From positions 1 through 21,720 of the forward strand of contig JAIVFH010000410.1 in NCBI GenBank assembly GCA_025765595.1: DNA of 21,720 nucleotides. The letters are read 5' to 3'. Below, piece after piece: positions 11,701 to 19,456 of the stretch. The DNA comes from Obelidium mucronatum (taxonomy: Eukaryota > Chytridiomycota > Chytridiomycetes > Chytridiales > Chytriomycetaceae). Positions within the stretch are counted from its first letter, which is position 1, and each line of letters opens with the position of its first letter. A program made the position numbers and the translations under genes. The notes under the pieces are model-generated. The model was not told the DNA's origin. It saw nothing but the letters and a program-made list of their open reading frames with translations, and made no database searches.

Positions 11701-12687
11701 GACTTTTTCGTTGTTTTATCTCACCCAAGTTTACTTTAAGTCGTCGAAACTCAAGGAATCTCATTTATACGCGTTACTGGATCTTCAAGAATCTGCAGTA
11801 ATGCAAACATTATTGGAGCTGTGCAGTTCTGAGGAGAACTTGTCAGATGCCCGTAAGAACTCTTTTTTTTTTGTATTTTTGTTGTTCTATAGTGATTGAT
11901 TGATTACAATCTTCGCAACAACGCAGAGTCGCGTATCAATACTATCGCATGTGCATTCATTCATCAGCAGTTTGTGCTTTCTAAAAAGGCAATGAAGCTC
12001 CTTCACTTCCAAGGATACAGAGAAGATGTGATTCCCATCGCCGTCGATAAAATATCTTCAATGCGTGAGTTTTCTTTTTTACTTTCTGCTCAACTTTTTC
12101 TATTTATTTTTAAAATACGAACGTTGGAAAAAAAAAAAGATGTGTGCTTTGAATTCCTTGCAGAACTCATCCAACAACCCGCCCTTGAAAAACAAGTGTT
12201 TGCCATCCAACTAGCTTCTCGCTTATGCATGAAGTATCCAATCCCTTCGAGCTATTCCTTGATGGTCAACACAGTGCTTCCTAAAATCGTGGCATTGTGT
12301 AGCCAGATTCATGACAAGACAATTCCACCCGTGTCTCCGACAGCCGCTACACAACAAGACCAACAGCAGCGGCAGATGCGTGTCCTACAAACGTCTTTAT
12401 TGAAGGTCTTTCAGTGCTTGGGCGTTATTATTGAAGCGTTTCCGACATTGTTGGATAAGATTGATCCTTTCATCTCCAGTTGAGTTTTTTTTTTTCTTCA
12501 TCTGTCGGCTGGCTGGTTCAACAACTTAAACCACCCCCCTCGCCAAAAAAAAATAACTGCAGCCTTAGGTCATCCTCGCCAAGGAAATTCCGACTTTATG
12601 AAGGTCTGGGATGTTGTTCGTGGACAAGTGCTGGCTGTAAAGAATCATCCCGAAAAGTACAACAAAATCACGCAGAAGATACGTTGA
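8560..12687 (+). CDS. INTS2: Integrator complex subunit 2, about 18 exons; N-terminus unresolved, one in-frame TAG
   Basis: Exons with consistent phases: 8714-9165, 9251-9382, 9439-9654, 9723-9867, 9935-10032, 10098-10270, 10361-10548, 10619-10799, 10868-11031, 11124-11217, 11284-11391, 11453-11552, 11607-11681, 11741-11852, 11927-12064, 12140-12478, 12563-12687; about 945 residues (animal INTS2 is ~1200). Colinear INTS2 blocks include YCHTNQLIAVLNMV, IDVKEWVLQSI, NPLVAFRVDDRV, LQESAVMQTLLEL, LLHFQGY, and the signature SMHVCFEFLAELIQQP, then ALEKQVFAIQL. INTS2 is a helical scaffold of Integrator, which cleaves snRNA 3' ends and terminates paused RNA polymerase II. Oddities: TAG at 8980-8982 falls in frame inside a conserved block. 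The first exon (about 8560-8630, donor GTAAGT at 8631) has no clear in-frame ATG. The 11682-11740 intron is the least certain. Confidence 0.88.
8663..8697 (+). repeat. 35-nt poly(A) run in first INTS2 intron
   Basis: An uninterrupted run of 35 A lies within the putative intron 8631-8713, between donor GTAAGT and acceptor GAAG. Its exact length is likely unreliable in any assembly. It could also be a remnant of a retroposed poly(A) tail, but no target-site duplication or retroposed body is visible beside it. Confidence 0.8.
11079..11105 (+). repeat. 27-nt poly(T) run in an INTS2 intron
   Basis: Pure T run inside the 92-nt intron 11032-11123, close to the acceptor. It can serve as the polypyrimidine tract. 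It is the longest case of a pattern shared by most introns of the window. Confidence 0.8.
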
Positions 12688-12744
12688 AGAAGAAACTTGA
12701 TGGATAAACATATATTATTGTACTATTTGTTGTTCGAATGCACG

Positions 12745-12750
12745 AATAAA
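12745..12750 (+). terminator. INTS2 poly(A) signal
   Basis: AATAAA lies 58 nt after the INTS2 stop, followed by further overlapping AATAAA copies created by an AAAATA microsatellite. Confidence 0.5.
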
Positions 12751-12795
12751 AAGTAAAAATAAAAATAAAAATAAAAATAAAAAATAAAAAATAAA
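12751..12795 (+). repeat. AAAATA microsatellite
   Basis: Tandem AAAATA/AAAAATA units for about 45 bp just after the INTS2 3' end. It is simple-sequence DNA with no coding content. Confidence 0.75.
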
Positions 12796-13006
12796 GCTCA
12801 ACAAGTCACCGTGGATTTGCCTGCACAACGATTGACCACAATATCTGTGCGTGCCGAATAATTTTGATTGGAATCCAGATGGTTCCAGTTGAGTTTACAC
12901 TTTTCATAAAAATCTTTTTTTTCTTTCCAGAAAGGTAAAGTGTTTACAGCAGTATGGCAATTTGATTCGATTTGACTGACTCGACGCTCTTGTTTAGAAT
13001 CAACGT
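12796..13006. promoter_or_regulatory. eIF1A promoter and leader, with probable 5' UTR intron 12935-12997
   Basis: Before the eIF1A ATG (13007), GGTAAAG at 12934-12940 gives a donor. TTGTTTAG ending at 12997 gives an acceptor with a CTGAC branch-like site about 20 nt upstream. The resulting 63-nt intron matches the local size range and would leave nine leader bases before the ATG. A second acceptor-like site (a T-rich tract ending CCAG at 12930) lies just upstream. No real gene is seen in this stretch. Confidence 0.4.
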
Positions 13007-13656
13007 ATGCCAAAGAACAAGGGAAAGGGCGGAAAGAACCGCAAGAAGTAAGACAGCCTTCTTTTTTGGGTGGTTGCTTGTGCACAACCCCAACCGCTTA
13101 CAACAGGGGAAAGAACGACAATGAAGCCGACAAGCGTGAGTTGGTCTTCAAGGAGGAGGGACAGGAATACGCCTCCGTTACAAAGATGCTCGGAAATGGT
13201 TGGATTGAAGCTCAATGCATGGATGGCGAGAAGCGACTGGGACACATTCGTGGAGCCTTCAGAAAGAAGGTACTTGAATTGAAGTGAAGGATGATGGGAT
13301 GGGGTATGAGTTAACTGGGATTTGTTCAGGTGTGGATTGCCGCAGGAGACCTTGTACTTCTCAGTTTGAGAGATTACCAGGACTCCAAAGCCGATATCAT
13401 CTTGAAGTACACTGCGGATGAGGCTAGGCTGCTGAAGTCTTATGGAGAGTTGCCAGATTCGCTGAAGGTGAACGAAAACGATGTTGGTGGAGAGTCAGAA
13501 GATGGTAAGGCGTTGGGTCACATTCTATTCAGGGAAAACTTATTGTTCCATTTAATTAGATGTGGATGTCGAGTTCGATATTGATGATGTGAGTTGCACA
13601 GGAAGCGTTGGTTGTGTTCGTGGTGCTGTCTCTAACTCATTCTGTCACAGATTTGA
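13007..13656 (+). CDS. TIF11: Translation initiation factor eIF1A
   Basis: Five exons: 13007-13047, 13107-13269, 13330-13504, 13560-13588, 13651-13656; 137 aa with perfect phase agreement. The basic tail [17 protein letters not shown] is followed by the OB-fold with [39 protein letters not shown] and the [15 protein letters not shown] block. After these come the conserved [12 protein letters not shown] and an acidic C-terminal tail ending DVEFDIDDI. eIF1A binds the A site of the 40S subunit and works with eIF1 in scanning and start-codon choice. Anomaly: the last coding exon holds only one Ile codon and the stop. The final DI is known to matter in the family (eIF5B contact), so the tiny exon is functionally sensible. 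The gene is intact. Confidence 0.97.
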
Positions 13657-13731
13657 TGCATGGTGCTGCATATTGATGGTTCCCATAAACTTAAAATACA
13701 ATATCATGTACTGGAGTATTCTTTAACATTG

Positions 13732-13737
13732 AATAAA
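13732..13737 (+). terminator. eIF1A poly(A) signal
   Basis: AATAAA lies 76 nt after the stop codon, facing the P2 poly(A) signal at 13805-13800 (minus strand). The two 3' UTRs therefore end within about 60 nt of each other. Confidence 0.6.
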
Positions 13738-13799
13738 TTCTGTTAGTTGTCTAATCATTTGTGAAATACAAAGAATAAGCGGGAACACGGTTTTGAGCA

Positions 13800-13805
13800 T
13801 TTATT
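13800..13805 (-). terminator. P2 poly(A) signal
   Basis: Minus-strand AATAAA lies 93 nt after the P2 stop codon. Confidence 0.6.
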
Positions 13806-13897
13806 TCAGACAGAGCAAAAGACCCCTCCGTGCAACCACGCCCAGTAATATCCCACACAGTTGCACGTGACTGCAAAATACGAAAAGACGCGAGCAT

Positions 13898-14239
13898 TTA
13901 GTCGAAGAGACCGAATCCCATGTCGTCGTCGGACTCTTCCTTCTCCTCCTTCTTCTCTTCCTTCTTGGCAGCGGCAGCTGGCGCAGCACCGCCGGCAGCT
14001 GGGGCGGCAGCGGCGGCTGGGGCAGCGGCACCGCCTCCGGCTGGGAGTGCAGCCAGCTTCTTGGAGCCGGCGGCGATGATCTCCTGGACGTCCTTTCCGT
14101 CGAGCTCGGCGATGAGCGAAGCGACGCGGTCAGAGTCGACTTCGATTCCGACAGAGGTGAGGATCTTCTCGATGTCAGCGGCGGCTGGGGAGGCGTTTCC
14201 ACCAACGGTAGCCAAGAGGTAGGCAGCAACGTACTTCAT
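13898..14239 (-). CDS. RPP2: 60S acidic ribosomal stalk protein P2
   Basis: Uninterrupted 113-aa frame, the normal length for P2. The N-terminal dimerisation domain starts [15 protein letters not shown] and contains the [20 protein letters not shown] helices. An Ala/Gly-rich hinge follows, then the charged [22 protein letters not shown] end. That last motif is the universal P-protein tail that recruits elongation factors (and is the site contacted by ribosome-inactivating proteins). The MKYVAAYLL start marks P2 rather than P1. GCC/GCG-rich Ala codons fit a highly expressed gene. The base before the ATG follows CTAAACAG, so a 5' UTR intron ending right at the start is possible. Confidence 0.97.
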   Translation of the reverse strand: MKYVAAYLLATVGGNASPAAADIEKILTSVGIEVDSDRVASLIAELDGKDVQEIIAAGSKKLAALPAGGGAAAPAAAAAPAAGGAAPAAAAKKEEKKEEKEESDDDMGFGLFD

Positions 14240-14792
14240 TCTGTTTAGTGGAGTGGGCAGATTAGCAATCGGTTCAGCTGGCGGTTTCGTGTTTCAGAGT
14301 GTGGCATCTCTCGATCCATGCAAGGCATCCATCCAGTCCGCTTTGACTTCGCAGCCATCTCGAATGCAGCATCCCAGCGCTGCTGTTCCGAGTGGTCATT
14401 CCAGTTCCAGTTCAACGCTGCGATGCGATGGCGGGTGTTGGTGGGGATGGACTGATACGCACATCAAAGTTTAAAAACCGTTAAGTTTAGACAACAAAGT
14501 GAGTATAAACTTTTCAACTTCCTGTCCCACCTTGACCAACCACAATCTACCACAATAGAGAAATAAAGCAGAAAACCGGCGTTACAAAAAAAAAAGTATG
14601 CATGTTTGTATGGCTTGTCATTTATTCGCAATAGGCGAGACTTATTTGGCACCAAAACCGAGCTCATACTGAAAACCTGGCCAGTAGTCCCTGATCGAAA
14701 GAATAAAAGCTTGATTTTAATTTGGCGTTGAATATATTGGGCATTTTGAGATTTACACACGAGAGTACAAACAAACCCGTCAAAGAGAGAAT
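14240..14792. promoter_or_regulatory. Divergent promoter region of P2 and the BBOF1-like gene
   Basis: 553 bp between two start codons facing apart. The left half is GC-richer and should hold the P2 leader and promoter; the right half is A/T-rich. A short candidate minus-strand coding segment lies at 14744-14642 (see findings). No further gene or RNA was recognised. Confidence 0.45.
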
Positions 14793-16393
14793 ATGGCTGC
14801 AGCGAAAGGAAAGAAGTCGAAATCTCATACACCCTCCAAGAAATCTGAAAAGAGCAGCACCCCACAGACTCCACCGGCCGCGTCGACAAAAGCAGCAACA
14901 CCCTCTGGCAGCGGTATTCCCATCCCAGATCCGCCAGTCAAAGATGAAAACTACGATGAAGCTCTTGTCGGGCAAGCCGCCACAACCACAAAGAAATCGA
15001 AAAAGAAGGATCAACCTAACGCGGGGCTGGCGGGCCATGTGTACGTGAAACAGCTTTTAGGAACGGCACCAAAAAACAATCCGAATCCTGTAGAGCTAAA
15101 GTTGGAAGAGTTGGATGAAAAAATGCTTAGAATGAGGTTTCTGCTTTTTATGTGCATTTTTGAGGGGTTGTGTTCATGTTTCTTTTGGTTTATTTCAGGC
15201 TCGACACGTTGGACAGGGATTTGGCTTCATACAAGGAAAAATGCGCCCGATAGTATGTATGGGCAACATGCTCCCCAATATAAAACCATATTCATCAGGC
15301 TTTTTTTTTCTTTCTCTGATTCATCAGCAAATCGGAAAACGAGTGGTATCGTAACGAAATCGAATCCACCGAAAAAGACACAATCGACTACATAAGATAC
15401 CTTATTTCCAAAAAGGAAGAGAAGCAAGCAACAATCGACTGTCTCCAGGACGGGAAAAAGAAGGACACGGAAGCATTTGCCCAAAAGAGACGTGATCGGG
15501 AAGCATTCAACAAAACAAAAATTGCAGAACTCAAGAACGTGATTGTTGAGCTAGAATTGAAATTAGAGTCGAAGCAGCAGGAAATGATGGGGTTGTCGGA
15601 CATTATTTCGAAACGATCCAGGCATGAGGCGGAAATTATCAAAGTTAAGCAGGATATTGCAGATACAGATCGCTCTCATAATGAAAAAGTGGCAATTTTG
15701 GAGCGGTCTCTTCTTGAAACTCGAATCAAGCTGCAGCGGGAAGCTGACTTGAAGATTCAAGAAATGGAGAACGCCGCCCAAGAAAAGGCCACAAACTACC
15801 TTAAAGAGCATGCTGCAGCTATGGAAATTGAGAACGTAAAGCTGGAAACAGAGTTAAGAAAGTGCATTGTGACAACTCAGGAACTATTGAAGAAGAAGGC
15901 GCTGATCGAAAATGAAAATCTTGCTCTTGAACGCGATCAAAAAGTCAGAGAAGATCTCTTAAAGCTGAGAATTGAACGTGTAATGGAAGCGCAGAGTCGC
16001 GAAAAGAAAAACGACTTGGTGAAATCTCAAAGGGTAGTGTCTGCGAAACGAGATATATTCAAGAGTATTGGTGCGAAATATCCAAACTTGAAGCGGGATG
16101 GACTGCTACCAGGTGATGATGCAGCAGAAGATCATCGTGCGCAATCAAGATTGTCGACCACTGAAGCAGGTCTAAGAAGGGCGACTACTGGAAAGTACAA
16201 GCCAAAAATATCCGGTGGGGGACAAGATAGACCAGTACTGAAATTAGTCGTTATGGCAGGATCTGAAAAGAGCGATGTCCAGACTCTGGAAGGAAAGGGG
16301 ACGAAAGATCACGCCCAAACCATGGCTGATACGATTGCCGAATTAAGCCATAAATGGGAAATCAGCGATGACAGTGATGAAGAGTTCTTTTAA
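14793..16393 (+). CDS. BBOF1-like coiled-coil protein (DUF4515), basal body/flagellum
   Basis: Three exons: 14793-15136, 15199-15252, 15328-16393; 487 aa, phases consistent. The Lys/Ser/Pro-rich N-terminus (~115 aa) is disordered. It is followed by a long coiled coil whose pattern (TEKDTIDYIRYLISKKEEK, the IAELKNVIVELELKLESKQQEM helix, then EKVAILERSLLETR and KLQREADLKIQEM) follows the DUF4515 family that includes animal basal body-orientation factor 1. The tail ends acidic (SDDSDEEFF). BBOF1 in animals acts at basal bodies of motile cilia. A role at the zoospore flagellum is inferred and fits a flagellated fungus. Assignment to the DUF4515 family is firmer than orthology to BBOF1 itself, because the C-terminus differs. 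The stop lies only 32 nt from the convergent receptor stop. Confidence 0.7.
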
Positions 16394-16397
16394 TAAA
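16392..16397 (+). terminator. Poly(A) signal overlapping the BBOF1-like stop codon
   Basis: TTTAATAAA: the TAA stop (16391-16393) overlaps AATAAA (16392-16397). The cleavage site is therefore expected inside the 3' end of the convergent receptor A gene, whose coding sequence starts at 16426 on the other strand. Confidence 0.5.
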
Positions 16398-16425
16398 TTC
16401 CTCTTGTCTCTTTTTTTTTCGACCG

Positions 16426-19422
16426 TCATTTGTTGTGAGTCTGCTGAAAATCGCTAAACAAACTACTAAACCTTTGAGCATCCTCGCTCCTTCCAAACTC
16501 CAAAGATATACCAGTTATCCCTCTGGTATTATTTTCACATGGAGATATGCATGCCAGATATCTGTCCAAAGTTGAAGAAATTTCACACGTTGTTTCCTTG
16601 TCAATTATGTGGGCCACTGAAACCTCGCACCCATCATGAACTTGAATCCAAGCCTTGCCATTGATTTTCATAAGTATCACATAAACATTAATCCATGGAT
16701 CTTGAATCAATCTCGTGTCTCTCTGAATTGAACAGCAAGCCAATCCCAAATTCTGAATAACAACTTCTGGTCTACCAACAGCGCCACAAATTGTGTGATT
16801 TCGTTTCAATGGCAATTGATTGCTGAATAGTTGTTGGATTGATGGTCTCTCCTTGCCGCTGGAAAGCCCAGACGGTAATCGCAACAAACTCTTGAACTTC
16901 CTTTCTTCGCGAAAAATCGATATTGCTTTTGGAATCATCATTGAGCATAATACAACACAATTGATAATGCCAACTGAATCGGCTTGGATCATAATTGTTG
17001 CAGAGGATGGTTCAGTGGTGGAAATTAAAACTGGAACAACAACAATTCCAATGACACAAAGCGTAGATATAATTGCAGCAGCAAACGCGGATTCTCCTGT
17101 ATAGCTTTCTATACCGCTCATGGCCAAAACAAGTGCCGTCGTTGCAAGAAGCAAGGTAATGTTATAAATCCACACTAGAATCTCGAAGGGATTATTTGCG
17201 CCTGTATAACACATCGTTATGTAGCCATTATAAAGCATCAAGGGTTTGACAAGTGTGAAGTGGCTTGCCAACGTCCACAGAACGAGAAAAATCTGTTACA
17301 ATTTTGTGAGGACCTTATTTGAGATGATTAGTCACTCACGATTTCCATTCCAACTAAAATGCCAACTCGCGCCAATATGAATCTACTGGAAGAAAACCCG
17401 CGAGGCACTCTGCGTCCACTCAACAAAAGCTTACGCATCAGCAATAATTTTGACGCGAGAGCCGAAATAATGGTGCAATATCCCAACAACTGGAGCCATA
17501 CTTTAATCTTGCACTTCAACAGTGTTGTTTGTCCAAAATAGAGCATTAGCGACAAATTCAAAAGCCAGCAGCCCGCAATAGTACACCAAATATAAGTGAT
17601 TGATGTCCGGACCATTACTTTCCTGCGCCCGTAAATGGCTACTAAAGACATGCTCATTGAACACAGGCTAGCTCCAACAGCCAAGATTGTGAAGATGGAT
17701 TTTCCAACCAAACTTGCTGGAGTTACAATGAATTCAGGAATTTTTCCATGAGCGGATCCACTGGAACACTTGTATTGTTTCCAAAGAACACTGGTTGCTG
17801 AGACAATGGCATAAACGCAGTTCCAGCATTGTTTGTTTCGCCGAACCCTTTTTTTTTTGGGAAAAGAGTTTTTTTACAATCATACTGCACATATGAAGTC
17901 TTTCCTACCCACTAATGACCCGCGGCTGTCGGCTAATGTGTAGGCTGTTGTGTAAGGAAGTGCCAAGTCTCCATATTGATTCAAATGCATTTGCTCCATT
18001 GTTAATCCAATATGGCCAATGTCTTGAAAATGAGACCAATTCAGAAGATGTTGAAGCTTTTTGGAAGCTAGCATTTCAGGAGTAAACTCTGGATTGCTTT
18101 TCAATAACTGCAAGGTTTTCAATAAATAAAAAAAGATACTCAGCAGCATTTGGCTTACCTTATCAAAGCCCAACAATAAAGTTAATACACAGTCAAAAAC
18201 TTGAAAATAGTTTATGCCGCGTATGATCTCAATGACCCTGCAATTTGACAAAAGAACAGTTTATAACCCACCACTTCATCATATGCGGCAAAAAATAGAA
18301 ACAAACCTGACTCCGTTTAGAGACAGATTTTGAATTTGAGGATACTCATTTTGGAATATGGAAAAGTTTTTTGCAGCCACAGGTGGCGGGTTCAAGAAGG
18401 CAATGAATCCTTGATTGAGATATGCCCTTGTCACATTCTTTGGCTCTTTAATCGACATTTAAGCTTCTTAGATCAAGATTCCCTGATTCACTTACTTAAG
18501 ACGTTGTAGCTTATCCAGACATACTGCGATGAAATTAAACCGCAACTCGCAAAGTCAGGATAAAGTGTCTGGAGAAACAACCACTGGGTTGATACGACAA
18601 TATATCGAACATTCGACCGTAAAATGGTATTGCATATGGAAAGCAACGTACTCATGGCGTAGCCAGGGGTAACCCCCAGGGTTTGGACGATCGAAATGTC
18701 ATGATTCAAAAACGATTTTTGAATATCCTCAGAATAGCTCAATGACATTTCATCACCGCGTTGATATATCAAAGCCACGTTTTTAACATTCCAGTGGTTG
18801 AGAAGTTGGTGCAGATGTTCGCCAAAACCTTTTTTCATTCGTTTTTTTTTTGTGGTGGAGAAGTAAGCCAAAAGCGTTGTTTTCATGATTTCTCACCAAG
18901 CGTGGGGCTCATTCGAATAAAATAAGGATATTTGTTCTTATTCGAAAAGCGGGGAGAAGTGATAGTGACGCCGCAGCTAGGGATTTTATGGAGAGATAAC
19001 TCCTCCAAGATTCCCTTTCCGGTTGAAGAATAGGAAAGTCCAGATACTCCAATAACATCTGGATTATTTTCGATTATATCAGGTCCAAGAACGGCTGATG
19101 CGTAACCCGTCATTTTCGGATAGCCAGCTTCGAGAAACTGAGGATTATAACGTCCGCACTCTGAAAACCTCTTGACGTTCACATGAACTCCGGGCAATAT
19201 ATTGGGACTGCTATTGACCAGTTCAACTGCGGCTAGTTTTGTTATATCTGTCCAGTAAGTCCCAACCTCCCATGGCGGCCAAGGGTTCCCGAAGTTTTTT
19301 CGAATTTCGGCAGGACTGAACCTATGCAAGTTGTATCCGCCAACTAAAGATCCTTGGTTTGTATAAACGAGATCTTTCATGTAACAATATTCGCCAATAA
19401 ACGCGATGGTTATGTTGATCAT
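16426..19422 (-). CDS. GABA-B-like class C GPCR (receptor A), one apparent frameshift
   Basis: Seven exons on the minus strand: 19422-18897, 18828-18496, 18445-18307, 18237-18159, 18107-17909, 17847-17340, 17292-16426; about 883 aa. A Venus-flytrap ligand-binding domain (ANF receptor type; ITIAFIGEYC, GVSGLSYSSTGKGILEEL, YPYFIRMSPT, VKNVALIYQRGDEMS) is followed by linker NNTSVPVD. Seven membrane helices come next: TM1 near SIFTILAVGASL, TM4 near GILVGMEIIFLVLWTLA, TM5 near ILVWIYNITLLLATTALVL, TM7 near IINCVVLCSMMIPKAI. There is a cytoplasmic C-terminal domain of ~120 aa. Fungal homologues are seven-helix receptors of unknown ligand. Oddities: the frame slips by one base near 17725, between the linker and TM1 (phases need one extra base). 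No signal peptide is visible from this ATG, so a first exon may be missing. Confidence 0.85.
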
Positions 19423-19456
19423 CACGTTGAATATGGAGAAAATCTTCTATATTCTT
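19423..19456 (-). other. 34-nt junction between receptor B stop and receptor A ATG
   Basis: The TAA stop of receptor B (19459-19457) overlaps an AATAAA signal on the minus strand. Receptor A's first ATG lies 34 nt further on. An in-frame TAG precedes receptor A by ten codons, within ATATAG, which could equally be a splice acceptor for an upstream signal-peptide exon. Confidence 0.5.

Noticed and set aside
11682..11740. Reading INTS2 straight through without the 59-nt intron
   Set aside because: The unspliced frame hits TAA before the conserved LQESAVMQTLLEL block; removing the intron restores phase, although a base error instead of an intron cannot be excluded.
12798..13085. Minus-strand open frame with scattered Cys before and over eIF1A exon 1
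   Set aside because: It looked briefly like a Cys-pair mitochondrial protein, but the cysteine spacing fits no CX9C pattern, there is no poly(A) signal on that strand, and it overlaps the eIF1A first exon.
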